Assembly: GCA_015207195.1 (NCBI GenBank)
Contig: JADEXJ010000001.1
Location: 1 to 64,000 of the forward strand
From: Pleurocapsales cyanobacterium LEGE 10410
Lineage (GTDB): Bacteria > Cyanobacteriota > Cyanobacteriia > Cyanobacteriales > Xenococcaceae
Direction: 5' to 3'
Length of the DNA: 64,000 nucleotides
The position numbers and the translations under genes were made by a program. The notes under the pieces were generated by a model that saw nothing but the letters and a program-made list of their open reading frames with translations, was not told the DNA's origin and ran no database searches. This document shows positions 28,195 through 37,945 of this stretch, one piece after another. Position 1 is the stretch's first letter, and the number at the start of each line of letters is the position of its first letter.

Positions 28195-28248
28195 TCGAAC
28201 AGTTTTCTTCGAGGCTAACAGCTAACAGCTAATAGCTCAATATCTTGT

Positions 28249-28368
28249 CTATCCTTCTTTGTTGAAGTATTTTTGTACTTGCGCCAAGGCAGCAGAACCA
28301 ATGTTAAATATTGCCCAACTAGCAGCGATCGCTAAAGGCGCTAATACTATCAATATACGCCAGTCCAT
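28249..28368 (-). CDS. psbY: Photosystem II protein PsbY
   Basis: A 39-residue protein (starts [16 protein letters not shown], ends [10 protein letters not shown]). It has one membrane helix over residues 4-25 and a short basic tail. This is the PsbY pattern: M-D-W/F-R-x-L-V-V-L-x-P at the N-terminus and A-x-x-Q-V-Q after the helix. PsbY is a peripheral single-helix subunit of photosystem II next to cytochrome b559. AAGGAG lies about 10 nt upstream of the ATG, so translation is well supported. Confidence 0.85.
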   Translation of the reverse strand: MDWRILIVLAPLAIAASWAIFNIGSAALAQVQKYFNKEG

Positions 28369-28489
28369 AAGTCAAATTCTCCTTTATATCTATAAATTTA
28401 TTTTAAAGGTTTGTCAATCCACAAAACCATCTGTAACCATACTCAAATGTACCAGCTTTCCTAACTGTTTATTCAAATTTTTGAGCTAT

Positions 28490-28527
28490 AAAAAATCGGG
28501 CGAGTAGTTTTGTTTACATCACCCGAT
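28490..28527 (-). terminator. Rho-independent terminator for the DUF1517 gene
   Basis: ATCGGG and CCCGAT pair across a 21-nt loop. On the minus strand the second arm is followed by a run of T (28490-28495). It lies about 50 nt downstream of the stop at 28580. Confidence 0.55.
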
Positions 28528-28579
28528 CTGAAAATTTGATTAGATTGTGACTATGATTAGTAGCCAGAATTTGTATCCT

Positions 28580-29539
28580 CTAAACTAGCTTGAGGTTGGG
28601 ATAGTACGCCAAGATATCATCAGAGGACAGGGTATCGCCATCTGCTTGAGGTGTCCACAGAACTTCTACGGCTAAAAGGCGATCGCTGCCAACGCTACCA
28701 ACCTGCTGTAATGCCTGACGCAGATCGTCCGAGCCATTAATTTTAGGTAGATCTAGATTACCAGTTGCGCCAACGATCACCGTAGCAATAATATATTCTC
28801 CAGAATCTCCTTCTCTAAGCTGAATTGCCCCTTCTTCTGTTTCGCCCCCTAAAGCTTGTTGCGATTTGTCATCGATTACGCTGTTAACGTTGGTTAGGGT
28901 TTCGTCAGTAAACTTACTACGCTCTGTCAAAGCCAACTGATTGAACTTAGCTTCTGCTGCTTCTAAGCTAGCTTTTTGTGAGTCTGTTGCCCCATATACC
29001 CAATATTCAGGATGGCGTAATAAAGCCAAGGTTGCTTCTTGAACTACGGTGGCTCTACCTGAAGCCGAACTGGTATCCGCAGTTAGAGCTAAACGGTTGA
29101 GTTCGGGCTGCAATTCACGGGCATTGGCTAACAAGCCCACCTGTACCTGAGCGACGGATACTTTGGAACTAGCACTATAGCCACCATCTTCACTGACTCC
29201 CGCACTACGAAAGGCACGCACTAAAAAGTTAGCTAGAGCAAAAAAGATCAGGATGGAGAACAAACCGCCACCGCCAAAGCCAAAGAAGGGAAGCAAAAAG
29301 GGAAACCCAAAACCGCCACCGCCATAGCCAGGTCGATAGCCACCACCATAGCCACCACCATAGCCACCGCCACGAGGGGTAGAATAGCTACGGGAAGGAG
29401 CGCGGAACGAGCCACCGCCAATTCTGCCTCCAGTACGGGCAGCCATTGCCGTACTAGCGTTACCCAAGACGAGAACGCCAACTAGCAATAGAGCGGTAAT
29501 AGATTTGAGCCAAAATTTACGTTTAAAAATCATTTTCAT
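28580..29539 (-). CDS. DUF1517 membrane protein
   Basis: A 319-aa protein with a signal-like hydrophobic N-terminus (ITALLLVGVLVLGNASTAMA), then a Gly/Arg/Tyr-rich low-complexity stretch (about residues 35-75, repeats of YGGG). A second hydrophobic segment (FSILIFFALANFLVRAF) is followed by a soluble C-terminal domain with VAQVQVGLLANARELQPELN and EYIIATVIVGATGNL. This is the layout of the DUF1517 family, found in cyanobacteria and chloroplasts; function unknown. The soluble part probably faces the cytoplasm or stroma. Confidence 0.82.
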   Translation of the reverse strand: MKMIFKRKFWLKSITALLLVGVLVLGNASTAMAARTGGRIGGGSFRAPSRSYSTPRGGGYGGGYGGGYRPGYGGGGFGFPFLLPFFGFGGGGLFSILIFFALANFLVRAFRSAGVSEDGGYSASSKVSVAQVQVGLLANARELQPELNRLALTADTSSASGRATVVQEATLALLRHPEYWVYGATDSQKASLEAAEAKFNQLALTERSKFTDETLTNVNSVIDDKSQQALGGETEEGAIQLREGDSGEYIIATVIVGATGNLDLPKINGSDDLRQALQQVGSVGSDRLLAVEVLWTPQADGDTLSSDDILAYYPNLKLV

Positions 29540-29581
29540 TTATTTGTTCAGTTAGCTGTATATTTAATCTTTATAAAGGGT

Positions 29582-29803
29582 TTAACCGCCTCCAACAATG
29601 GTGACAATTTCCAGGCGATCGCCCGCTTGCATCTGAGTATCCGACCAATATTGACGATGTAGAATTTCTCCGTTGTATTCTACGGCGATCAAACGAGGAT
29701 TGAGTTCTAATTGGTTTAGCAGCTTGGGCAAAGAAGTTTGGGCTACGCAAGTATGAGGTTCACCGTTAACCTGTATTTTTATTGTATTGGTTGCGTTCAA
29801 CAT
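29582..29803 (-). CDS. thiS: Sulfur carrier protein ThiS
   Basis: A 73-aa beta-grasp protein that carries sulfur as a C-terminal thiocarboxylate for thiazole synthesis in thiamine biosynthesis. The chain ends in the required Gly-Gly (IVTIVGGG). The rest (IKIQVNGEPHTC...LLNQLELNPRLIAVEYNGEI) fits ThiS. It lies 24 bp downstream of thiE in the same direction, so the two are very likely co-transcribed. Confidence 0.93.
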   Translation of the reverse strand: MLNATNTIKIQVNGEPHTCVAQTSLPKLLNQLELNPRLIAVEYNGEILHRQYWSDTQMQAGDRLEIVTIVGGG

Positions 29804-29827
29804 ATATCTAACTAGATCGGGTCGTAA

Positions 29828-30841
29828 TTACCGTCTGATTAATTGAGATAAAAACTGACGAGTAATTTGCGTTGGTTGCTCTGCTTGCATGATAGCGCGA
29901 ACTACTGCTACTCTTCGTGCGCCTGTGGTTAGAACTGCATCGAGATTATCTAGATTGATTCCGCCAATGGCAAACCAAGGAACGGGACATTTTGCTTTGA
30001 CATAATCGAGATATTCTGTACTTAATGCTGCCTTACCTGGCTTAGTGGGAGTCTCGTAAAATGGTCCAACCCCGACATAGTCAGCGCGTTCGGCGATCGC
30101 CCTGTTTAACTCTTGTTTATTAGTAGTAGAACGACCGACAATTTTCTGAGAACCTAAAAGTTCGCGAGCAAAAGCCACTGGAGCATCCTGTTGTCCTAAA
30201 TGTACTCCATCAGCATCTACCGCCAGAGCGATATCTACCCGATCGTTAACAATAAACAGGGCATTATAACGATGACATAGCTGACATAGCCGATGCGCTT
30301 TTTCTAGGCGATCGCTGTCTTTACCTTCTTTATCGCGGTATTGTACCAAAGTTAAGCCACCTTTGAGGGCAGCCTCGACTACCTCGAAAATTTTTGGTTC
30401 GGGAGAAGTTACTAAATATAGAGCAGCATTATGTAATTGCTGAAAACGATAATTGTTGAATAGGCTGCTTTCGATCGTATAAACACGATAGCGCAACTGT
30501 TTGCAGGCTACTGCCATCTTTGGCTCATAAAGCTTGCTATATTCTTCTAAGACTCTTAAAGCTTCTTGCGATCGACACAAATTTGCCTGAAGCAACTGTT
30601 CGATACTCTCTCGCACTTCTTCTTGAGGATGAGACAAATCTGTTCCCACGTCGTTGGGGGTATCCCTTGCCTGACGCAACTCCCAACCGTGCCACTGAGC
30701 TAATTCCTGGCGGATTTGCTTGCATTCTTCAGCCAGGGGTTGATGGTTCAAACCCAAACGGCACCACTCTTCTATTATTCTCAATCCTTCTCTGGCGCGA
30801 TCGAGATTGGCATCTAGAATACGATGTATAGCTTGTTTCAT
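29828..30841 (-). CDS. thiE: Thiamine phosphate synthase ThiE with N-terminal extension
   Basis: Joins HMP-pyrophosphate and thiazole phosphate to give thiamine phosphate. ATG 30841 is chosen (MKQAIHRILDANLDRAREGL); a TTG three codons upstream is less likely. Residues 1-125 or so form the helical extension common in cyanobacterial ThiE. The TIM-barrel enzyme follows: LVQYRDKEG, LFIVNDRVDIALAVDADGVH, KIVGRSTTN, YVGVGPFYETPTKPG and WFAIGGI. At about 337 aa it is longer than the E. coli enzyme because of the extension. No riboswitch was recognised upstream. Confidence 0.93.
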   Translation of the reverse strand: MKQAIHRILDANLDRAREGLRIIEEWCRLGLNHQPLAEECKQIRQELAQWHGWELRQARDTPNDVGTDLSHPQEEVRESIEQLLQANLCRSQEALRVLEEYSKLYEPKMAVACKQLRYRVYTIESSLFNNYRFQQLHNAALYLVTSPEPKIFEVVEAALKGGLTLVQYRDKEGKDSDRLEKAHRLCQLCHRYNALFIVNDRVDIALAVDADGVHLGQQDAPVAFARELLGSQKIVGRSTTNKQELNRAIAERADYVGVGPFYETPTKPGKAALSTEYLDYVKAKCPVPWFAIGGINLDNLDAVLTTGARRVAVVRAIMQAEQPTQITRQFLSQLIRR

Positions 30842-31527
30842 ATAATTCAATTTTACAAGTTCACTTTTAGAACAATACCTTGCATTATTATCTTTAGTTT
30901 CAGGTGATGAAACAACTTGTCATAGTAACTCAATACAAAGTCTCGAAAAACCTAAGGAAAGATTATTGTTGCCAATTTTATTTTGAGCGATTATGATTGT
31001 GCCTGAAAACAATCTCAGTATTTTTTCTTAGATAATTTTACGGATTAAAGGTATTGGTATTGATACATTTTTAGTTATTAGGTCGGTAATATCAAATCAA
31101 ACAAACCCCAAGACATTATTTTTGATTTAGAAATGAATCAGTTCGAGTTAGCTACCAATTAAGGTCGTATAGCAATTCTCATTTTAATAAGTTAAGGTAC
31201 AGTCTCGATGCTTGAGATTTGCTTAATCCTCTAAAAATACTTTAGAACGCTCAAACTAGATACGGTTTAGTTTAAAAATCACCGTTATTTTAATAGGAAA
31301 AATTGATATTAAACTTGGCAACGGCATAAAATATTGCAAAATTTGCTGGCATTTTGCTGAGCAAAGATAATGATTAATTAAGTGTTTAGTTCGCAACCAG
31401 TGTTTAATTTATTGGATAAAAAATACAGCAATAAAACAACAGAATAAAAATTAATTTGGCAATAGCATTTAATTACAACAGCCAGCACTTCTACTTTTTG
31501 TTTATCCATACAATCAGGTGTCTAAAA
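30842..31527. other. About 690-bp AT-rich intergenic region
   Basis: It lies between the divergent thiE and a GT4 gene. The only structure I noticed is the tandem decamer TCTAAAATTG (31521-31540), which overlaps the likely start of the glycosyltransferase. No small gene or strong hairpin was seen. Confidence 0.4.
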
Positions 31528-32679
31528 TTGTCTAAAATTGTAATGATTCATCCCAACGCGGGGGTCGGCTGGGGAAACTCAGAGATTTTCGCCGTCGAAC
31601 TAGCTCGTCGTCTGGATAATTACCTAGAACTAGAATTACTTAGTGGTGCAGACTGCGGTTCATTTAGTCGTCCAATCAAATCGATAACTCGCAGTAATAT
31701 TCATGGTATAGCTAACCATCCTTTAATTGCTTGTGTTTTAAAGAAATGGTTCAGCCGTCCTGAAATAGCGATCGAGCATCTAACTAGCTTTTTTCCCTGT
31801 ATCGCTTATCTACTCAAAAATCCCGCAGACTTGATTTTTCCTCAGAATGATTATGGTGGTTTGTTTGTTGCCACCTGCGTCAGGGCTATTAAAGGCACTC
31901 CAATTATGTTTACCGAACATAATAGTCTGGCAAACTGTGGTAATTGTCTCAAACGTAATCTTGCCCTAAAACCCGATCGCTTAATTCTAATCAATCCCGA
32001 AGCTGCTAATCAGGCTCGTAATCTAGCTCCCAACCAGGTCTTAAATGTGATTCCATATGGTGTCGATCCTAGAGAATTCACTCCAGAAGGAAAAGCAATC
32101 GTTACAGGCTTACCTAAACCAACCGTATTATGTGTTGCCCCCTTAAATCGCGATCGCAACCAGAGAATTGAACTAACTATTGAGGCTGTTTCTCGCCTTC
32201 CTGATGCCAGCTTATTGATTTGTGGCAATGGTATTGACCGCGATTACTTCCAAGATTTGGGCGATCGCCTTTTGGGTAGAGAGCGATTTCAAATTAGAGC
32301 CTTTGCCTATGCTCAAATGCCTCAGGTTTACCGTGGCGCTAATGTTTTTACCTCAGCCTCGATACAAGAACCTCATGGATTAACATACATTGAAGCAATG
32401 GCTAGTGGTTTACCCGTCGTGGCAACCGATGATGCCGTTCGCCGTTATTTGATTGGCAACGGTGGCACAACCTGCGATGTCACTAACCCCGATGTCTATA
32501 CTCAATCTCTTCAAAATGCCCTAGAAGTACATTGGGATTGGCAACAACAACCACGGCAAAATGCCCTACGGTTTAGCTGGCAAAAAATTACGCAGCTCTA
32601 TTACAAAGCGATTTTACAGACTATTTTCAATTCAAACAAAACATTTTCCCTCAGCAGTAACCACTCACTAAAACAATAA
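31528..32679 (+). CDS. Glycosyltransferase family 4-like protein
   Basis: A GT-B fold glycosyltransferase. I start at TTG 31528 (MSKIVMIHPNAGVGWGNSEI) because the first beta strand of the fold begins two residues later. The ATG at 31543 would remove part of that strand, and a TTG at 31456 would add 24 unconserved residues. The C-terminal nucleotide-sugar domain is clear: PTVLCVAPLNRDRNQRIELT, the EX7E-type SASIQEPHGLTYIEAMASGL and PVVATDD. The acceptor is unknown. It is monocistronic. Confidence 0.8.
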   Translation: MSKIVMIHPNAGVGWGNSEIFAVELARRLDNYLELELLSGADCGSFSRPIKSITRSNIHGIANHPLIACVLKKWFSRPEIAIEHLTSFFPCIAYLLKNPADLIFPQNDYGGLFVATCVRAIKGTPIMFTEHNSLANCGNCLKRNLALKPDRLILINPEAANQARNLAPNQVLNVIPYGVDPREFTPEGKAIVTGLPKPTVLCVAPLNRDRNQRIELTIEAVSRLPDASLLICGNGIDRDYFQDLGDRLLGRERFQIRAFAYAQMPQVYRGANVFTSASIQEPHGLTYIEAMASGLPVVATDDAVRRYLIGNGGTTCDVTNPDVYTQSLQNALEVHWDWQQQPRQNALRFSWQKITQLYYKAILQTIFNSNKTFSLSSNHSLKQ

Positions 32680-33240
32680 TTTGGCTTGATTGAGTTAAAA
32701 GTTCTTGAATTTTATCTTGTCATTTCTCAAATTTGTCTCTCAACGCCAGTTTTTGACTAACTCTTGATTCCTCTTATTAATTTCGTACCTCGTATTACTG
32801 GACTGTTAAAAATTGCTTACTAGGTAATCAATTAAACTCAAAGTCGATCAATTATTCCGTACCTCAAATCACCAAAACCCTTTGCCTACAATACTTTGAG
32901 GTCATGCCAAACAGCTTGCAGCTAATCTCATGTAACAAAAGTATATATGCTATGTAAGAACTGCATAAAACCAGCCCTTTTAGTCGGTTTCTGTAGCTAA
33001 ATATACGATAAATCATTTTTTGAAGTGCAATTATTACCTCTAGTTCAATACATCTAAAGACCTATATGCAATTTATATAGTCAGATAGATGTTAGAGGGG
33101 CAAATATTTTAAATAGCAACTATCACTTATGTAATAGGTAAGCTTTAAAGCAAAAAAATAGATATATATAGTTCGCATTTTAGTATTTAGTCTCTTAATT
33201 TTGACTGCTGTAGTTTTGGATTCTTAGGGAAGACATAAAA
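32680..33240. other. 561-bp intergenic region, nrtP promoter
   Basis: AT-rich, with no gene. It carries a perfect NtcA-type site (32993-33006) listed separately. GGGAAG about 10 nt before the GTG of nrtP is its ribosome site. Confidence 0.5.
32993..33006 (+). promoter_or_regulatory. NtcA-type binding site GTA-N8-TAC
   Basis: The sequence GTAGCTAAATATAC fits the cyanobacterial nitrogen regulator consensus exactly, upstream of the nitrate permease gene. If it sits at -41.5 as in class II NtcA promoters, transcription would start near 33041 with a leader of about 200 nt. The -10 box is not clear, so the start point is a prediction. Confidence 0.65.
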
Positions 33241-34857
33241 GTGTTTTTAGCTGAATTATTTAGTAAGGCAACTCAAGGAAGGTATAAAATCCTTCACATG
33301 ACTTGGTTTGCATTTTTCTTATCGTTTGTTGTTTGGTTCAATTTTCCGCCTTTTGCTACTACTATCGGGCAAGATTTTGGGCTGACCAAACCCCAGTTGG
33401 GAACTATTGGTTTGTGTAACGTAGCATTGACAGTGCCTGCACGAATCATTATTGGGATGTTATTGGATAAATATGGTCCTCGTTTGACCTATTCTTTACT
33501 ATTAATCTATGCAGCAATTCCCTGTTTAATTTTTGCTACAGCGCAAGATTTCAACCAGCTCGTTCTAGGTCGTCTATTGATGGGGATTGTCGGTGCTGGC
33601 TTTGTAATCGGTATTCGTATGGTAGCTGAATGGTTTCCTCCCAGAGATGTAGGTACGGCAGAAGGTATCTATGGTGGTTGGGGCAACTTCGGTTCGGCTT
33701 TTTCTGCCTTCACCATGGTTCTTTTTGCAGCATTACTGAGCTTTTTACCAGGGGCATTTAACTTTGGCGTGCCTGAAAGCTTCAAAATTCTATTTTTTCC
33801 CGCATTTAATACTGATATTTTAAATTGGCGTGCTGCGATCGCTGGTAGTGGAATTATTGCAGCTCTCTACGGTGTAATCTACTACTTTAGCGTTAGCGAT
33901 ACTCCTCCTGGAAGAGTTTATCGTCGTCCTCGTAGTGCCAGAGGTATGGAAGTTACTTCTAAAAGAGACTTCTGGTTCTTGATGGTAATGAACCTACCTC
34001 TAACCTTAATTCTCTGCGTCTTAGCTTGGCGATTGACTAAGGTGAACTTCTTGACTACAGGTGGAATGCTGATCGCTTGGCTAGTCTTGGCTGGTCTATA
34101 TGCTTTCCAAGCTTATAACTGTTGGGTAGTTAATAAAGATCTTTTGGCTGGACGCAAACGTTATCCTCCGCAAGATCGTTACGAATTCAAGCAGGTTGCT
34201 CTTCTAGAATTGACCTACATTGTTAACTTCGGTTCGGAATTAGCGGTAGTGACTATGTTACCCGCCTTCTTTGAGGGAACTTTTGGCTTGGACAAAGCAA
34301 CAGCAGGGATTATCGCTTCTAGCTATGCCTTTATGAACCTAGTCTCTCGTCCTGGTGGCGGAATTATCTCCGATACTGTGGGCAGTCGTAAGTGGACGAT
34401 GGTAGTACTCACTGCGGGAATGGGAATCGGCTACCTGTTGATGGGGCAGGTGGGCAGTAGCTGGCCCTTACCTTTGGCGGTATTGCTAACTATGGCTTGC
34501 TCGTTCTTCGTCCAGGCTTCAGAAGGCTCTACCTTTGCAATGGTTCCTCTGGTTAAACCGCGCATTACAGGGCAAATTGCTGGTAACGTGGGTGCTTATG
34601 GAAACGTGGGTGCAGTAGCCTACCTGACAACTCGCTTGCTCTTGACTGAATCATCGGAGGCTGCCAATGGTGGGGAAGCAGTTATGTCTGCTGTAAATGC
34701 TGGTTTCTTCCAGGTTCTGGGTATTGCAGGATTAATCGTTGCTTTCTTGTGTGTGTTCTTTATGAAAGAACCAAAAGACTCGTTTGCTGCTCAGCATATG
34801 GGTGATAGCGAAGATATAGCGATACCTGAGCCTAGTTTAGAGCCTGAAAGAATCTAA
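33241..34857 (+). CDS. nrtP: Nitrate/nitrite permease NrtP (MFS, NNP family)
   Basis: Imports nitrate and nitrite across the inner membrane. 538 aa, GTG start, about twelve membrane segments. NNP signatures: FAFFLSFVVWFNFPPFATTI near the N-terminus, ARIIIGMLLDKYGPR, RLLMGIVGAGFVIGIRMVAE, and NLVSRPGGGIISDTVGSRKW in the second half. It carries the extra central loop common in cyanobacterial NrtP proteins. Many freshwater strains use the ABC transporter NrtABCD instead. It is followed by a terminator and then narB, so its operon may be single-gene or partly read through. Confidence 0.93.
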   Translation: MFLAELFSKATQGRYKILHMTWFAFFLSFVVWFNFPPFATTIGQDFGLTKPQLGTIGLCNVALTVPARIIIGMLLDKYGPRLTYSLLLIYAAIPCLIFATAQDFNQLVLGRLLMGIVGAGFVIGIRMVAEWFPPRDVGTAEGIYGGWGNFGSAFSAFTMVLFAALLSFLPGAFNFGVPESFKILFFPAFNTDILNWRAAIAGSGIIAALYGVIYYFSVSDTPPGRVYRRPRSARGMEVTSKRDFWFLMVMNLPLTLILCVLAWRLTKVNFLTTGGMLIAWLVLAGLYAFQAYNCWVVNKDLLAGRKRYPPQDRYEFKQVALLELTYIVNFGSELAVVTMLPAFFEGTFGLDKATAGIIASSYAFMNLVSRPGGGIISDTVGSRKWTMVVLTAGMGIGYLLMGQVGSSWPLPLAVLLTMACSFFVQASEGSTFAMVPLVKPRITGQIAGNVGAYGNVGAVAYLTTRLLLTESSEAANGGEAVMSAVNAGFFQVLGIAGLIVAFLCVFFMKEPKDSFAAQHMGDSEDIAIPEPSLEPERI

Positions 34858-34883
34858 AGGCTCGGTAGTTTGGAAATGCTTTG

Positions 34884-34921
34884 GTGCTGGGAATATCTAT
34901 TAGGTTTTCTCAGCACTTTTT
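34884..34921 (+). terminator. Rho-independent terminator after nrtP
   Basis: GTGCTGGGAA (34884-34893) pairs with TTCTCAGCAC (34907-34916), with one G-T pair, and is followed by TTTTT. It lies 26 nt after the nrtP stop and before narB, implying that narB has its own promoter or depends on read-through. Confidence 0.75.
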
Positions 34922-34965
34922 GGTTGTTTAAACTAGTTAAGAAAAATTAAGAAGAGTTTAATTGG

Positions 34966-34979
34966 GTATTGTTGTTAAC
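34966..34979 (+). promoter_or_regulatory. Weak NtcA-like site upstream of narB
   Basis: GTATTGTTGTTAAC matches GTA-N8-TAC except for one base in the second half. It lies about 100 bp before the narB start and after the nrtP terminator, the right place for a separate nitrogen-controlled promoter. One mismatch makes a chance match possible. Confidence 0.3.
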
Positions 34980-35077
34980 AGCAATCAAGTTGAACTCAAC
35001 GATATAAGCAAATATAACCTTAAAAATCAGCAGAAACCTTTTAATACCTATAAATATTTAACTGGGAGAGAAGAGAA

Positions 35078-37390
35078 GTGAGCGAACCAACAAAAACCCT
35101 ATGTCCTTATTGTGGAGTTGGCTGCGGTTTAGAAGTATTGCCTCCCGCCCAATCGGGTAAAGCTACCAATAGAGATAGTCAGGGAAACCCTATTTGGTCA
35201 GTTAGGGGCGATCGCTCTCATCCTTCCAGCAAAGGTAAAATATGTGTCAAGGGTGGCACGATCGCCGAATCCTTAGATAAAGACCGTCTCAAATATCCGA
35301 TGATGCGAAATTCTCTAGATGAAGAGTTTCGTCGTGTTAGCTGGGATGAAGCTCTAGATCGCATTGTCCATCGAATCAAAGAAGTCCAGGCTACTCAAGG
35401 GTCTGAAGCCATCTGTATGTACGGTTCGGGACAGTTTCAAACCGAAGACTATTATATTGCCCAGAAATTGCTTAAGGGGTGTTTGGGTACGAATAACTTT
35501 GATGCCAACTCTCGCCTTTGTATGTCTTCGGCTGTAGCAGGATATATTCAAAGCTTTGGTTCAGACGGGCCTCCTGCTTGCTATGACGATCTAGAATTAA
35601 CCGACTGTGCTTTTTTAATTGGGACTAATACTGCCGAATGCCATCCCATTGTTTACAATCGTTTGCGGATGCACCACAAGAAAAACCGCAAGGTGAAAAT
35701 GATCGTAGTCGATCCTCGCGAAACCAAAACAGCCAAGGATGCTGACTTACACCTAGCAATCCAGCCTGGCACAGATATGGATCTGCTCAACGGCATTGCT
35801 CATTTGTTGCTGCGTTGGGGAGAACTGGATACTCTATTTATTGATGAATGTACCCAAGGCTTTAGTAATTTTACCCAGGTAATTCAAAACTATCCTCCCG
35901 AACTAGTTGCCCGTCGTTGCGGTATTCGCATCGATCATTTAGAACAAGCAGCCCGCTATTGGGCAGAATCGGAGCAAGTCTTGTCTTTGTGGTCGATGGG
36001 AGTCAATCAGTCTTCTGAAGGTACGGCAAAGGTACGCACCATCATTAACCTGCACCTGATGACGGGAAACATAGGTAAACCTGGAGCGGGACCATTTTCC
36101 CTAACGGGACAGCCTAACGCCATGGGGGGAAGAGAAGCAGGAGGTCTGTCTCATATTATTCCTGGCTATCGAGTAATTAAAAATCCCCAACATCGTGCCG
36201 AAGTGGAGCGAGTTTGGCAGTTGCCCCCTGGTAGGATCAACCCCGTTCCTGGCAAAGATGCCTGGAGTATGATTACGGGTTTGGAAACAGGAGAAGTGGG
36301 GGTCTTGTGGGTGGCAGCGACTAATCCTGCCGTAAGTATGCCCGATTTAGTCAGAACCAAAAAAGCCTTGTGGCGATCGCCCTTTACTATCGTACAAGAT
36401 GCCTACTATCCGATGGAAACAGCCAGCTTTGCTCATGTAGTTCTACCCGCAGCCCAGTGGGGAGAGAAGACAGGAATCATGACTAATTCCGAAAGGGTAG
36501 TAACTCTCTGTCCCCAGTTTCGTCCTGCTCCAGGGGAAGCCCGACCAGATTGGGAGATCTTTGCCGAAGTTGGTCGCCGTCTGGGTTTTACCACAGAATT
36601 CGATTTTGCCAACTCTGCCGAAGTCTACCAAGAGTTTGTCAAGTTGACCCAGGGTCGTCCCTGCGACATGAGTGGTTTGAGTCATGGCAGATTACGCCAA
36701 CAGGGGGCGATCCAGTGGCCCTGTCCTTTGGAAGAGGCAAATGATTTAGACAGCAATGCCTTGACTTGTAATACGGCAGGAAACGACCCTAAAGAAGAAA
36801 CCAAAGGCTTATTTTCCAATCTGTTTAGAGAGAAAGACGAAACCATAACAGCTAAAAGACTTTACACCGACGGTAGATTTAATACCCCCGACGGACGGGC
36901 AAAATTCTCGGCTTTCCATTCCAAAGGTCTGGCAGAACCAGCCGATGCTGCCTATCCCTTTGTCCTGACCGTAGGTCGCCTCTATGAACACTGGCACACC
37001 ATGACACGCACGGGGCGCATTGCCAAAATCATGAAAAAGCAACCCGAATCATTTATTGAAATTCACCCCAAAGACGCAGCTAAATTAGGCATTGAAGAAC
37101 AAACCATGGTAGAAGCGCGATCGCGACGGGGAGTGGGGCGTTTTGCAGCCAGAGTAACCAAGGCAATTATTCCTGGTACGGTCTTTATCCCGATGCACTG
37201 GGGCGCACTGTGGACGGACAACGGCGAAGCTAATTCCCTGACTCACCCAGAAGCTTGTCCTATATCTCTAGAGCCAGAATTAAAAGCTTGTGCGGTAAAT
37301 TTAACTCCAGTCAAGTTGGAAGATTCTCAGATTGACAATATATCTCAGGGCGTTGACCGAAGTTTAGTGGAAGAGTCCATATCAGTTTAA
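35078..37390 (+). CDS. narB: Ferredoxin-nitrate reductase NarB
   Basis: Reduces nitrate to nitrite with electrons from ferredoxin. 770 aa, GTG start behind GGGAGAGAAGAGAA. The N-terminal [4Fe-4S] site is LCPYCGVGC with a fourth Cys in GKICVKG (Cys 9, 12, 16 and 56). The bis-MGD molybdopterin domains follow ([36 protein letters not shown], and the C-terminal [17 protein letters not shown]). This is the cytoplasmic cyanobacterial NarB. It needs MobA, encoded just downstream on the other strand. Confidence 0.95.
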   Translation: MSEPTKTLCPYCGVGCGLEVLPPAQSGKATNRDSQGNPIWSVRGDRSHPSSKGKICVKGGTIAESLDKDRLKYPMMRNSLDEEFRRVSWDEALDRIVHRIKEVQATQGSEAICMYGSGQFQTEDYYIAQKLLKGCLGTNNFDANSRLCMSSAVAGYIQSFGSDGPPACYDDLELTDCAFLIGTNTAECHPIVYNRLRMHHKKNRKVKMIVVDPRETKTAKDADLHLAIQPGTDMDLLNGIAHLLLRWGELDTLFIDECTQGFSNFTQVIQNYPPELVARRCGIRIDHLEQAARYWAESEQVLSLWSMGVNQSSEGTAKVRTIINLHLMTGNIGKPGAGPFSLTGQPNAMGGREAGGLSHIIPGYRVIKNPQHRAEVERVWQLPPGRINPVPGKDAWSMITGLETGEVGVLWVAATNPAVSMPDLVRTKKALWRSPFTIVQDAYYPMETASFAHVVLPAAQWGEKTGIMTNSERVVTLCPQFRPAPGEARPDWEIFAEVGRRLGFTTEFDFANSAEVYQEFVKLTQGRPCDMSGLSHGRLRQQGAIQWPCPLEEANDLDSNALTCNTAGNDPKEETKGLFSNLFREKDETITAKRLYTDGRFNTPDGRAKFSAFHSKGLAEPADAAYPFVLTVGRLYEHWHTMTRTGRIAKIMKKQPESFIEIHPKDAAKLGIEEQTMVEARSRRGVGRFAARVTKAIIPGTVFIPMHWGALWTDNGEANSLTHPEACPISLEPELKACAVNLTPVKLEDSQIDNISQGVDRSLVEESISV

Positions 37391-37396
37391 GTCCCG

Positions 37397-37813
37397 CTAA
37401 GCCAGTAATTTCTTAAAAGATTCAGCAGACAGTTCTAATTCTTGAGCTGTCTCTTTTAGTGCCGTTTGAAAACGTTTGGTATCTGAGCCAAATCCACATA
37501 GTTCGGCTGCTTTTTCTAATCCAGCAGAGGCATTTGCTCTGGCACAATTAGCTAGCTCTTTACCTTGTAATGGTTCTTTTCCTGACAGAATTTTGGTTCT
37601 CGATTCTCCCCAAAAGGCACTAAGAGTACAGATTTGCTGGTCTTCCTTATTTTCAATTGACCAGCGATACATGACCGCCTGGGGGTCTACCCTAACTTCA
37701 ATCAATTTTGCCCCCATATAATACTGCATCTGACTTAGAGTTTGCTGTCTAACTTCCAAGGGATCGTTTTTATTTACCGTGCGTTCTAAATGTGCTTGAG
37801 TAGGTTTTGCCAT
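37397..37813 (-). CDS. Conserved hypothetical protein between narB and mobA
   Basis: A soluble 138-aa protein convergent with narB (6 bp apart) and in the same direction as mobA. Notable stretches are GAKLIEVRVDPQAVMYRWSI and ELANCARANASAGLEKAAEL. I do not recognise the family; it lacks the features I recall for the NarM assembly protein. Its place beside nitrate and molybdenum-cofactor genes hints at a linked role, but that is context only. Confidence 0.65.
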   Translation of the reverse strand: MAKPTQAHLERTVNKNDPLEVRQQTLSQMQYYMGAKLIEVRVDPQAVMYRWSIENKEDQQICTLSAFWGESRTKILSGKEPLQGKELANCARANASAGLEKAAELCGFGSDTKRFQTALKETAQELELSAESFKKLLA

Positions 37814-37945
37814 GTTGTTTAAAGCCGTTCATTTTAACAATTATTATTTTATATTTTTGGTTACTAAGATCTTGAGAGTCCCACAATTTTAGACAGAACT
37901 TTACTGCTTTTGCGACTCTTGCTGCTCCTGCTATTTGGCCCACCC

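Noticed and set aside
28259-28507. 82-codon plus-strand frame near psbY
   Set aside because: It is antisense to psbY, whose start, ribosome site and family match are much stronger.
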